A DNA stretch of 64,000 bases from contig OY294048.1 of assembly GCA_958510825.1 (NCBI GenBank), positions 17,811,589 to 17,875,588 on the forward strand, read 5' to 3'. A program made the position numbers and the translations under genes. The notes below the pieces were generated by a model. The model searched no databases. It saw only the letters and a list, made by a program, of their open reading frames with translations, and was not told where the DNA came from. Source of the stretch: Brachypterus glaber (lineage: Eukaryota > Arthropoda > Insecta > Coleoptera > Kateretidae). Shown in pieces: positions 45,273 to 56,073 of this stretch (positions within the stretch are counted from its first letter, which is position 1; the number at the start of each line of letters is the position of its first letter).

Positions 45273-46439
45273 AAATAACAAAAAAATAAAAAAAATCCGC
45301 CCCATTAGGGTGGTCAAAAATTTTATTTTCGAATCGATCTTTTTGAAAATGTGTCAAATGGCTTCTTTTGGTTATGTTGATGTAGACCAATGTCCATAGC
45401 TTAAAAATTCTACATTTCATGTTAAAGAATAAGATTTTTGGCATGGCTTTTAGCTGAAAAAAATTATACGTGATGGAAAAAAATGCTGGTTTGGCAGCAG
45501 AAAAAAAAACATCCGATCACAAAATCCTTGTTGGCCTGTGTTATTATAATTTAATTAAAGGGAATATAGTAAAATGCAAATTATTTAAAACCTAGTACTG
45601 AAATATTCCATACATATATGACCTATGTCATGGGGTCTGTTTATTATTTATTTATAAGCATTATTATCTTATTATATGAATACAGTTATTAAACAGAGAA
45701 CACACTACCATATGTGCATAAAAAACATGTAAAAGTCGTATTAATGGCAGTCTCTTGCATGGAGACATGGAGACTTGAAAGTTAGACCATAAGTTTTTTG
45801 CTACGTTGAAAATCTTTGGTCCAAAACTTAAGTCTCTGTGTCTAAGCATTCTTGAAATATCGTAGTGTAAAGTTGTTTTGCAAGAGACCTCCATTTTTGT
45901 TACCAGTTTTATGATGAAAATTGACATTGTGCGTGTGATTTTGTAACAAATTAGGAATTCGAATGTTAAAAACATTTAAAAATATTTACCCCCTCACCCC
46001 CTCAGGGGTAAAGTTAGAATTTTTTATTATTAAATTGAATTTCTGCTACCTCAAAAACCCTATATTAAGTTTCTGTAAAAAAATATTTTTTCCCATTTGT
46101 TCCCCTTGACATTCACCAAGAATAATCCCGGGCGCGAACTTTTTGTAACTTACCCGCATGCCAAATTTCAAGCCTCTAGATTAAAGCGTTCTTAATTATC
46201 GTGCCCACAAGATTTCCGGACAGACCGACCGATCACATAATAATGTCTATGTGGCAGACTTCATAAAAAATAAATATGCGCTAAGGTAGAAAAAAATCTA
46301 TTTATCCTACAAATATCAATATGTGCAAAAATCTGCACCATGATTGCCATAGAATAAGCTACAAACTAAGGTATATAAGTTTAAAATTGGTTGTGTTGAG
46401 CCAAGATGACTGTTAATGAGAATATGCACTTTCCTATGA
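45273..46439. other. Spacer between direct repeats, dispersed-repeat remnants
   Basis: 45975-46250 belongs to the GACCGACCGATC repeat shared with 37550-37930. The 103-codon minus frame at 45975-45664 was examined and has no recognisable motif. Confidence 0.4.
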
Positions 46440-46704
46440 ATGTAGAATTTTTTTGATAAAATATAATGGTAATAGAACAAATCCTTAATTTTTAGATTAA
46501 CTTTAACGTAGCTGCCGCATAGGAGTTGCTTCAACATTTATTAATCAACACATTTCAAAAAAACAGCAAAAATTTTATTTCATTTACAAATATATTTAAT
46601 ATTTGAACTTATCTTAAAAATTACCACATTTTTTAAGTTTAAACGGCTGCCCACAAAAAAGAATTTGTTTTATGGGCAAATAAATTTGGTAATAAACGCC
46701 TTAA
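46440..46704 (+). repeat. ~260-bp direct repeat, unit 2
   Basis: Second unit of the pair at 45004-45272, ending about 440 bases before the oxidase start codon. Confidence 0.85.
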
Positions 46705-47145
46705 CTATCCCTAAATCAAGTGCTTTTATATTTTTTTGGACAAAAGTCCAAACGAAAAATTCTGGCCCATACCATAGCACTATATGGTATAATAGGCTAA
46801 ACGTTAACTTTACAAAACTTTGAAAACTCGATTTTTACAAACGAAGTAAGTCCAAACAAAGTTGTTTTTTTATTTAAAATATGTCCGATGTCACCCCTGA
46901 CGGTACACCTTAATTACGCGTAAGGAGTATACAATCAAAATTGCCCCAGTTTTTTTTGATTGATTAAATAAATTGACTTAAAAATGTACAAAGTCTCCTC
47001 TATTAACGGTATACTGCAAGGAGTATTCAACATGGAACGCTAATCATTACTTATCTTTAATAGTATATCCCTTGTTATCTACTCAAACATAACACAGCTG
47101 ATTAAGTGGGTTAAAAGTCCAAGACTTTTCTATAAAATAAAGAAA
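46705..47145 (+). promoter_or_regulatory. Upstream region of the oxidase gene
   Basis: No canonical TATA or initiator element could be assigned. The last 60 bases before the ATG (AACACAGCTGATTAAGTGGG, then AAAATAAAGAAA) are the likely 5' untranslated leader, and the A-rich bases before ATG fit an insect start context. Confidence 0.3.
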
Positions 47146-47386
47146 ATGTATAATGTTGCAGTTGTAGGCTGTGGTATAATTGGTTTAACGTCCGCTTTAA
47201 AAATTCAGGAAAAACTGGGTAATAAGGTCAAAGTAACGATTTTTACTAAAGAAGTAAGTCCAAATACAACTAGTGATATAGCAGCTGGATTGTGGGATCC
47301 ATATTTATGTGCAAACACACCAGAGGAAAATGTTATTAGGTGGTCTAAGGCTTCATTGGATTATTTTTTACATTTGTGGAAAGTAG
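47146..47386 (+). CDS. D-amino-acid/D-aspartate oxidase, coding exon 1
   Basis: This encodes residues 1-80 of an FAD-dependent oxidase that deaminates D-amino acids to 2-oxo acids with release of ammonia and hydrogen peroxide. The dinucleotide-binding motif VVGCGIIGL lies at residues 6-14 (G8, G10, G13), directly after the start. The family signature DIAAGLWDPYL is at residues 44-54. The ATG at 47146 fits, because family members begin just before the glycine motif. The exon ends WKV plus one G at the donor AGTAG|GTTAGT. That single base joins exactly to exon 2 at 60933. The motif set is between D-amino-acid and D-aspartate oxidases, so substrate choice cannot be settled. Confidence 0.9.
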
Positions 47387-48033
47387 GTTAGTAAATACTT
47401 TTTATGATATATTTAAAAATAAAACAAAATTTTCCTTTAACATTTTATAGAAAGGTATATTTAAATCACTTATTTTGAAAACAACATAATTCCAAAAAAA
47501 TGGAAATGAAGTTTTTACAGAATCTGATTCTTTCTATAAAATAACACCGTTCTGAGTAAAAAAATCGCTTCACGCGTGGCCACGCTCTGTTTTTCTTTTA
47601 TATATTTCTTTTTATTTTTTGTCTAGTGTTTGTAAGAACGGATTTTTACATAAATTAATATCAATGTACATAAAATTATCACAAACCATCACCGCCTCTA
47701 AAACTTTACAATTTGTACATAAATAGGTTTTAAATTTTTGTTTAAAATAGACTATTTTCATTCAGACCTTTAAAATTTCGGTTTATTGGTTTCAAATTTT
47801 TAATGTTTTCAAACTTTTGAAAGGCAGTATACATTAATTACATTAATAAAAATGTACTTTTTATGTTTATGTTTATTTAGGTTTTTTTTAATTTTTTCTT
47901 GTATTTATTATAAAAATTCACTTATTTTTAGTTTATTATGAAAGCAACATAAGTATATAAAAGTTTTGTTTTTATAAAATATTTTAACCCTATTTAACAC
48001 ATTTAAAATTAAAATATTGCTGTAATAGTAATT
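47387..48033. other. Oxidase intron, proximal AT-rich part
   Basis: The intron runs 47387-60932 (13,546 bases, GT-AG). This first part shows no bounded element; a short dyad ACGCGTGGCCACGC lies at ~47573. Confidence 0.5.
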
Positions 48034-48135
48034 ATATACCAAGGCAGAGAAGACATTTTTTAAAGCCAAGCGTATTAAATCCCGAGATGTGCAGCAGCGA
48101 GGCTATAATAGTCTTCTCTACCGTGGTTTGTATAT
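48034..48135. repeat. Hairpin element (~100 bp) in the oxidase intron
   Basis: TATACCAAGGCAGAGAAGAC pairs with GTCTTCTCTACCGTGGTTTG. The core is GC-richer (GTGCAGCAGCGAGGC). Confidence 0.75.
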
Positions 48136-48326
48136 TATTTTTTTCACTACTAGCCCATTTATTCTTATTATTTAACATTTTTATATCAGTAATAAACTAA
48201 AATGTTTGCTGGATCTTAATTAACCGTCTAGCCTTTGAAATCGCCATTTCTGAAAACGAACGAATAAATTGATTTATTCACTGAAAGTTGACAGTTTTAG
48301 TGGGTGGCATTTTGGTATCTTTTAAA

Positions 48327-48342
48327 ATGTGTGAATACATCG
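48327..48342 (+). CDS. Tentative small gene nested in the oxidase intron, exon 1
   Basis: ATG TGT GAA TAC ATC G is followed by a strong donor GTAAGT. It gives MCEYI plus one base. The upstream words (GAAAACGAACGAATAAATTG) resemble 39265-39290, which also leads to a strong donor. See exon 2 at 48518. Confidence 0.3.
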
Positions 48343-48517
48343 GTAAGTTGTTTATTTACTGAATAATATGTTATATTCTATTATAATTAATTCATTTATA
48401 ATATATTGCAGAAATAAACTATAACTATAACTATTTGCCATGCTCATTTTTTATCCAGTGGCAAAATTTGTTACATTTTGTCCATTAAAATCTATAAGCA
48501 ATGACATGTCTTTGCAG

Positions 48518-48612
48518 TTCAAGAAAAATCAAGTGGCAGATATCAATTGTTTATAAAATTTACTCCTACTAGGAGAGAAAAAATTATCATTGCTATAGGT
48601 GAAGAAAATTGA
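48518..48612 (+). CDS. Tentative small gene nested in the oxidase intron, exon 2
   Basis: After a 175-bp intron with acceptor GTCTTTGCAG, the frame continues in phase from exon 1. It reads VQEKSSGRYQLFIKFTPTRR and ends ...AIGEEN at TGA 48610. The peptide has a credible mixed composition and the splice words are good. The product of 37 residues is very short, so this may be the beginning of a longer or broken gene. A possible further donor ATAG|GTGAAG sits at 48597. The family is not recognised. Confidence 0.3.
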
Positions 48613-49052
48613 TTTCACAGTCTGAAAACATGATAAATAATGGTATGTTCTAAAGCTAGTAGTGGAAAAAAAATATTTACATGTTATGTAAATTAAATAA
48701 AAAATATCATTCGTGAAAACGTATTTCATAAAAATAGCTATTTTTGTTTCCTAAAAAATATACTGTTTTGTGACTTATGTTGTTTTCAAATATAGCTATG
48801 CGTAGCGTCTCGTCGCCATGCGTCATTTCTCATAAATGTGGACTTTACAGGAATAAGAAATTATGATTTTATAAATTTATAATTAAAAGAAATCGTTTAA
48901 AAACTTTTATATTTTCGACGAGCAGAATAGTGAAAATGAACTACTACACCATGCTTCATGCCACACATCCATTAACTTTTCCCACCTTTAGCAACTCTTC
49001 ATACAGAAGTATCTATTATCAAACACTTTTGCCGTAAAGGGGAATTACCTAA
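48613..49052. other. Oxidase intron, unassigned
   Basis: No gene. GCGTAGCGTCTCGTCGCCAT (~48799) is the only GC-richer spot. Confidence 0.4.
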
Positions 49053-49198
49053 CGGCATATCCACAGTCTCGCATAAGAACGTAATACATAAGAATGCGAT
49101 GCCATGATTGGCTTGATGTGCTTTTAAGCCAATCACGGCATCGCATTCTTATGTTTTATGTTCTTATGCAAGCTTCTGAATAGGCCTTGATTGTTTTG
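49053..49198. mobile_element. ~145-bp palindromic MITE, GGCATATCCACAGGC family, copy 2
   Basis: ACGGCATATCCACAGTCTCG start with TTATGCAAGCTTCTGAATAG near the end. The centre stem is ATGATTGGCTTG and AAGCCAATCACGGC. Confidence 0.8.
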
Positions 49199-49476
49199 TT
49201 AGCAGCAGCATTATTTGTTGCCATTTCCTAATTTAAGACATTTTTTGTTTGTAAACTTGGTGGTTTGTTATCGACAAAACTGAAAAGTCAGATATTAATA
49301 AACTTCTTTAAAGTTTATTCTATAAGTATAAAATAAACTTTCGATGAAGAAACTTTTTATCTTTAAAAACTTTATTTGAATTAATTTAAAGGCAAAAAGT
49401 CCAAACTCCAATTAATAAACTCAATTCTTTAAAATCTAATTTCACTTATAATATTCGTAAAAAAAGAATAAAACAC
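49199..49476. other. Oxidase intron, unassigned
   Basis: AT-rich spacer with no bounded feature. Confidence 0.4.
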
Positions 49477-50795
49477 ACGGTGTATTTGAAATAGCATCGG
49501 AAATTTTAACAGATAATTCTACATGATAAAATATGACAAAAAGTTCCTATAAACATATGTCTAAAAATGCGTCATAAGGGAGCTACGCCCCTTTGAAAGT
49601 GGCTAAAAAATCGGTTTTTATTTAATAACTCAGGAACCCTTTGAGATATATCAACGAGGTTTTGCACGTCAACTAATCCTACCAAGGTACGTTTTTATGT
49701 GTTATTTTTATGTACTTATTTCAACCAGGGGTGTGCGAAACGGGGGGGGGGGGCTTAACAATTTTTTGTCCCAAACTTTTTTCTGTGTAACTTTTTTGCA
49801 ATTTTATTTTTGAAATATGATTTCTCAGGTCAAAATACATAAAAAAGTACTCTTGTTGTAATACTGTAGGATTAACCGTTTTCGAGAAAAATTAATTTGA
49901 ACGTGAAATTCCACGGTTCGAGGACAAAAAATTAAATACTAAAATGTTGAAAACCAAAATTTTAATGATGCAGGGCGAATGTACATTAAAAACTAAGAAA
50001 AAAACCTCATATACAGGTACTTCCAAAAATCAATCCTAATGGAGCTACACAGAAAAAAAGAATTCTTTGAACCAAAGTCAATGTTCTTGAACCAAGGGCG
50101 CGGATCTTCATTCAAAAGCCCGTGCTCTTCATTCAAGAACCCGTGCTCTTCATTCAAGAACATTGACTTTGGTTCAAAGAATCCTTTTTTTTTGTGTATG
50201 GTCTCCTAAATATGCACCATTTTTAAAGAGCTATGGTAGCTTTAAAAGCGTTTTTTCGACCTACATGTATGGAAACTTTTTTTCTTAGTTTTTGATGTAG
50301 AATAACATTGCATCATTAAAATTTTGGTTTTCGACATTTTAGTATCTAATTTTTCGTCCTCGAACTGTGAAATTTCACCTTCAAATGAACTTTTCTCGAA
50401 AACGGTATTACAACAAGAGTACCTTTTTTATGTATTTTGACCTGAGGAATCATATTTCATAAATAAAATTGCAAAAAAGTTACACAGAAAAAAGTTTGGG
50501 ACAAAAAAACTGATGGGGTCCCCCCGTTTCGCACACCCCTGGTTTAAATAAGTACGTGAAAATGACATACAAAGATGGGCCTTATTAGGATTAATTCACG
50601 TGCAAAAACCTTGTTAATATATCTCAAAGGGTTCCTGAGTTATTAAATAAAAACCGATTTTTTTAGCCAATTTCAAAGGGGCGTAGCTCCCTTATGACGC
50701 ATATTTAGACATATGTTTATAGGAACTTTTTGTCATATTTTATCATGTAGAATCACCTGTTAAAATTTCCTACGCCATTTCAAATACACCCTGTA
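49477..50795. mobile_element. Foldback element, CAGGGTGTATTTG family, copy 2
   Basis: 1319 bp with arms of roughly 550-600 bases that pair closely. Ends CGGTGTATTTGAAATAGC and TTTCAAATACACCCTG(TA). It contains the 149-bp MITE at 50048-50196. As the longest inverted repeat in the oxidase intron, it would form a long RNA hairpin in the unspliced transcript. Confidence 0.85.
50048..50196. mobile_element. 149-bp palindromic MITE, TA target
   Basis: CACAGAAAAAAAGAATTCTT pairs with AAGAATCCTTTTTTTTTGTG, with arms of ~45 bases reaching GGTTCAAAG/CTTTGAACC. It is flanked by TA, and the empty site is visible in the related foldback at ~27710 (GGAACTATGGTCTCC, opposite strand). The core has three ~21-bp units containing TCTTCATTCAA. 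Confidence 0.85.
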
Positions 50796-51280
50796 TTGCA
50801 TGTTTTTCATAAATGTATTTAATAGATAAATTCGATGTATGAGGCGTCTACTGCAACAGTGGCCTAACTAACAAACATAACAACTGAGATATTAATTACT
50901 GAAAATTATATGATTCTCAATCTGATTTATAAATTATATTTGTTTTAGATGAATATATTTTTTACACTAATGTTTTTGACTTAATTTTTGACTAGAATAC
51001 TTTTATTTTATTGTTACCCTTACAACAAAAAATAAATGTCTGGCAACTCTGGCACGAAAGGAGTTTCTGAAAAATTCACAAAAAGGTCCACTTGGGCCAT
51101 TATAGCATTAAAAAGACAAACAACATTTTAATTTTTTAATTTTTCTAGTTTGATTTAGGGACCTTTTAGAGGTCTGGTTTTCTTTTTACTGACTGCTCTA
51201 GGGATTCCTCATCACCCAAGGCTTAGTCCTTCATTTGGTCACTTCCTTTCACTTCAACGCACCTCAATTCTATGGGAGCC
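50796..51280. other. Oxidase intron, unassigned
   Basis: No gene or bounded repeat recognised. Confidence 0.4.
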
Positions 51281-51475
51281 GGTCTTTACCTCAAAAAAAT
51301 TTACCTCAAAAGCAAATATCTCGAAAAAGTGTACCTCGAAAGGACATTACCTCGAAAAGACGTTAGCTCGAAAAAATTTTACCTCGAAAGGACATTACCT
51401 CGAAAAGTCGTTACCTCGAAAGTACATTACCTCGAAAGATTTTACCTCGAACGGCTTTTACCCCGAAAAGGGCTT
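51281..51475 (+). repeat. Minisatellite of TACCTCGAAA units
   Basis: About twelve units of 14-18 bases around the word TACCTCGAAA, alternating with short variable linkers (for example AGGACAT, AGACGT). The frame across it gives repeated YLERTLPRK-like blocks. Confidence 0.85.
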
Positions 51476-53149
51476 TTTTTATTTTTTTATCTGTTTTATC
51501 ATTTATTGATTTTTTATTTAATTTACGGGCAATTTTATTAGCTTTTAGTTTTAGTAAATTCTTCAAAACGAATCGATTAACCCATATCGAGAGTTCGCAA
51601 AAGATAAATTAGCGGTGTATAAAAACTTTGTGTATTATAAAGATCGTGGGTACAAAAACAAGTTTTATTGGAAAATATGGTGAAATTACTTGCAAAGGAA
51701 TAACATTTATTGTTAATTATTTTGTTTTTTTATAAAAAAAATGTCGCTTTAGATTTATTGATAGCGTTTTGATTATTTGTGATTTCAAATACTTTCTTTT
51801 TGTATAATATATCAATATTATTGCTTTAAACAAGCCATGAATATATGTAATACTGCGCATTTCATTATATATTATTCACAGTAAATGGTATAATGCATTT
51901 GCCAAATATAAAAAAAAAATATTTTCAAAAAAAAAAAAAAAATATTTTTTTTTCACTTAAAAAAAATTAAAAAAAAAATCTTGAAAAAAACTTTTTTATT
52001 TTCTTTTTGTGAAAAACAATTTTTTTTTGAAAATGATTTTATTTAAAAAAAAAATTAACCCCCTATAACTTTTTTGTTTTTGGGGGGATTACTTTGAAAA
52101 ACAATAGGGATCTTCCCCTCAAAGAACTTGATTTTTCCTGAAAATGTAGTCGATCGGATAATTCGTTCTGGAGTTATCGTGTTTACAAAAATCGCAACAT
52201 CGGACAGACGGACGGACGAACGGACAGACGGATATTTTTAATTTCTTATTAAGCTTAATTTCTTAAACAATTACATTACACTATTGCACCAATCAAGTTC
52301 TAGATTTACAGTATTGCAAGAGACCATCAAAAAGTGACAATTGGTCACTTTTGCAACAAAAATATAGGATTTTTAAACTGATAGTACACTATTGCAGTAA
52401 ACTCCTCATATTTTAACTATTTATACATTTAGAGAAATTATTAGATAAGATAAAGTTTGATATTAATTGCAGTAAATAAATAATACTGATAAAATAACTT
52501 TAGAATGAGTTTTAATTTTATTTTAAATTGCTTGGATGTCTGCAGACATCATCATCACTAGATTTTATAATTATATAAGGTTAATAGTGCATAGGTCGGT
52601 GGCTAAAAAAACGCCAGGAGGAGCTTAACAAAAACGCCAGGGGGGCTCAAGCCAAGGCGAGCCCCCCTCGCCCCCCGTTACTGCTCTGTTTTATCACCAT
52701 TTTAAGAGCAAGGTGATTTAAAATAACAAAAATATGTTTTAAATTGCTATTTCCGTTACAGAAATGGAACTCTAAATACTAAAGTTTCGATGACCCTAAA
52801 CACCTTTTTAATAAAAAAGTATTTTTAAATAAAATAATTCGGGTTTGGTAACAACATTTGAAATTTATTTTAAATTTTTGGGATGGTATGAGCAAAGTCA
52901 AAAGTAAAAAGATAGTTTTCAGTTTAAAATTGCTTGATGGGCCAGTTTCAGCAAAAATACTTAGGTTTGAAATATGTCGCAAAATTCAGAAATAGTTGCC
53001 AGTCAAGTCTTTTAGATTAAAACTTTGATAAAACAAGCCGTGAAGATATATAATGCTTTGCATTCTATAGTATACTCCTAGCAGTTGCAAGTTTTTTCCT
53101 TAATTTATACTGTATTTCTACCTTTTAAATTTTATTTTTTTTAGGTGGC
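51476..53149. other. Oxidase intron, dispersed-repeat and low-complexity territory
   Basis: 52060-52240 is a dispersed repeat also seen inverted at 12270-12420, ending in CGGACAGACGGACGGACG. 52600-52680 holds two AAACGCCAGG words and a G/C-rich spot (GGCGAGCCCCCCTCGCCCCC). No gene is seen. Confidence 0.4.
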
Positions 53150-53480
53150 ACCCCTATAAATTTTGGTTTTTATTTATTTTTACTTTCCCCAAGGAGAGTC
53201 TTGCGCTCTGTCTTGCGTTAGTAAAAAATTTCTAAAAAACTTATTCCTTTCTTTACTTTTCTGGACGTTTTATATACAAAAAATACGATTTCCGTCAAAA
53301 AAAAAATCTTTCTGTCGGTATGTGTGTCCGGGAAATTTCTGACCACGATAATTCAATAACGTTTCTGGCTAAAGACTTCAAATTTGGATAATAGGTTGAT
53401 TATCTAAAATTCTAGGTTGGTATTGTTTTTGGTAAAAATCGGATTGGTGTAAAATGGGGTAAAAAACAATTTTTTTCAAA
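53150..53480 (+). repeat. Dispersed repeat (TGTCCGGGAAATTT family)
   Basis: Shares TCTTGCGTTAGTAAAAAA-, TGTCCGGGAAATTT- and CACGATAA-type words with 41400-41640 in the same orientation. Class unknown. Confidence 0.5.
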
Positions 53481-54208
53481 AACATTTATTTTTTTATTTT
53501 TTTTACAAAAAAAAGATTAATATTTTTTTGATTTTGTTTTTAAATTTTTTCTTTTTGATTTTAATGAACCTAAGCATATAGGAAAAAGTATTATTTAGTT
53601 GGTGCCAGTATTTTTATTTGGTACAAATAAACCTTTTCCTGAAAAAAATTTTTTTTTCTCTTTTTTTTTTAGCTATAACTTTTTTGTTTTTTTTTTAGGG
53701 GATTGGGTACGATTGAGTTTTATAATAAAAGTAACATTTTCTGAAAAAAATAAATTGATCAGATATTATATTTCACTATTTTTAATTTCTTTTTAATAAA
53801 CAGCCCCCCCTAACTTTTTTTTTAATTTTTGGAGGAATATATATCCTTTAATAAACTTCGTAACCTTATCAAGATTGAGTTTTCCTCAAAATAGGATTTT
53901 TTAAAAAGTTGTTTAGAATTGAACATTATGTGCACATTGGTACAAATTTTTGAATTTGAACATTTTTTTTTATTTTCGGTGTCCGAAGTAGGCGTATAAT
54001 ACTCCTCCGCTGGGAAGTTGGGAGGAGTAAAATAAAAAAGTTATGATTTATGATACAAAGGGTATTAAAAAAGTTTCATCTTGAACCCGTCCAGAGATTA
54101 TGAAAAACTACTATAAACCTACTATATTATATAGTGTATAAAAAGTTCTACCTTTTACGCAAAACGATAAATAAACTGTCTTGTTACTTCTCAACCTCGC
54201 TTCTATCT
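53481..54208. other. Low-complexity A/T-rich stretch
   Basis: Long T and A runs, no gene. Confidence 0.4.
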
Positions 54209-54212
54209 TTAA

Positions 54213-55174
54213 CCCGGCGTCTGACACGTGGGGTGTCACAAACCCCAGAGTCCAAATATTACTCCGTAACTATTTTATTTTCGCGCCAAGCGAAGACAGC
54301 GCCTCAGTACCTTTCAATCGCTTTTTACTTTGCACAGTGTAGCATGAACGGCAGTATGAATATTGAAGCATTAGAGGCCACGTCCTTTTGAAGTCGTCTG
54401 GGGTTTCTGACACCCCACGTGTCATAATAAGTAACATTTATTTTCCTACAACCTAGCTAGTAGTTAGTGCCTATTTTCCACCCATTGCCTATGACAATGG
54501 TTGAAAAGTGAAAATTAGTTGATTTTACATCTGCTGTCAGAAAATGAGTAAACGTGAAACACATAACCTTAAATTGACAAATTAATATTTTAAGACAATT
54601 TTTGCGTCTTTTGGATGTTTAGGTCGTAGAAAAAATAGTATACGGACCTCGACGCAAACTATTTCGGTGGACTTCGAGAGATTTTTTACTCGGCTGCGCC
54701 TCATAAAAAAATAAGCACTCTCTTGCACTGAAAACTAGGTTCGCGTACTCGGTGCGTAATATACTATTATCTTCCTGTTTCTCCTGTATTTTTCAGTCAT
54801 ATTACGATTACTTAAAGTAATTTATTTTGAACCCTACCTATAATATTTAAAAGTTTATAATTTATGTTATTCATGTAGATCTTTGTTTGGCAATTTTAAA
54901 CGTTATTTTTTTTAGTTAATAGGAAACAAAAAGGTTTCCTATTTTTTGTTTTTTAAATTTGATTTATTTTTGTTAACCGATTAAAAATAAATATATATAT
55001 GTATTTAAGATTTTTAAAATTATTTTTAGGTTAATATATTGTATAACTCAAATATTTTACTACATATTATATAAAATTTATTAAATAAAGCAAAAACGGT
55101 CCCATTTATTGTTGGGGTTTATTATACCCCACCTGTCGTTACTTGTAAAACTAATCCACCTGTCAGACGCCGGG
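54213..55174. mobile_element. Non-autonomous piggyBac-like element (962 bp)
   Basis: Terminal inverted repeats CCCGGCGTCTGACACG and CTGTCAGACGCCGGG are flanked on both sides by TTAA (54209-54212 and 55175-55178), the hallmark target of piggyBac transposases. An internal inverted pair ACACGTGGGGTGTCACAAAC (54225) and TTCTGACACCCCACGTGT (~54423) lies near the left end. A short frame (MNGSMNIEALEATSF) at 54344 may be a transposase-start remnant. It carries a variable-core hairpin at 54631-54768. Confidence 0.85.
54631..54768. repeat. Variable-core hairpin element
   Basis: GTCGTAGAAAAAATAGTATA start and GCGTAATATACTATT end. The core includes TTTTTTACTCGGCTGCGCCT and TTCGCGTACTCGGTGCG. Nested in the piggyBac-like element. 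Confidence 0.6.
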
Positions 55175-55178
55175 TTAA

Positions 55179-55360
55179 ACAATCGAGTTTCGGCTACTTG
55201 TATCAGTTTACTTTTTATAAGATGACTGGTGACTTATACAACTAAATTTTATTTTTAAATGTTAATAATTTTTAAACATACGCGGTGTATTTTTAATAGG
55301 GTCAATAATTTTAAGGGGTAATGCTACATAAAAAAATATGACAAAGAGTTCGTATAAATA
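55179..55360. repeat. Foldback-family end fragment
   Basis: 55278-55350 (GCGGTGTATTTTTAATAGGG, ATGCTACATAAAA) is a diverged outer end of the CAGGGTGTATTTG family. Confidence 0.45.
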
Positions 55361-56073
55361 CAGGGTGATCCATAACTGGCATGCCAAAATTTAAGAGGTG
55401 ATTCTAGATCCAAAAATATAAAAAAAGTTCCTATAAAGGTTGGTCCGGAAATGAGCCCTAAGGGATCTTGGGCCCTTTAAAATTGTAATAAAAATAAGGT
55501 TTTTAATTAATAACTCGGGTACCGTTTAAGCTAGAGCGGCGAGCTTTTGCATGTATACTAGTATTAATAAGGGCAATAAGTTTATGTTAATTTATTTTTT
55601 TAATTTATCCAGAGGCGTGCCCAGACGGACAAAATATATGAGGCTTAAAACATTTTTGCCCCAAACTTTTCTATGTGTATGTTTTTTGGATTTGTTGTAA
55701 AAAATATAGATTTCTAGAGTAAAAATACATATAAAATATCATATAGTGTAACACTGTAGGAGCAACCGTTATCAAAAAAAAATGCAATTAAGAGGAAGTA
55801 ACATTTTGTACCACCAAAAACGTTACTTTTTAAAAGGCTATTACTCCTTTAATATTAAATTTAGGTGTTTTGGTGTATAATACTTTTTTGCTCAGTTTTA
55901 AATGAAGCATTAAAATTTCATTGGTGCTTTATTTTGTTCCCCATTCAATACGTCATCTTCGAAGGGCCGTAGCTCCCTTAGGGCTCATTTCCGGACCAAC
56001 CTTTATAGAAACTTTTTTTCATATTTTTGGATGTAGAATCACCTCTTAAATTTCGGTACGCGAACAGGCTGTA
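55361..56073. mobile_element. Foldback element, CAGGGTGATC family, copy 2
   Basis: It starts (TA)CAGGGTGATCCATAACTG. The other end has GGATGTAGAATCACCTCTTA and then a diverged GGCTGTA. Both arms contain GGTTGGTCCGGAAATGAGCC or its complement. Confidence 0.8.

Noticed and set aside
45664..45975. 103-codon minus-strand ORF as a membrane protein
   Set aside because: No recognisable motif and it overlaps small inverted words; consistent with chance in AT-rich DNA.
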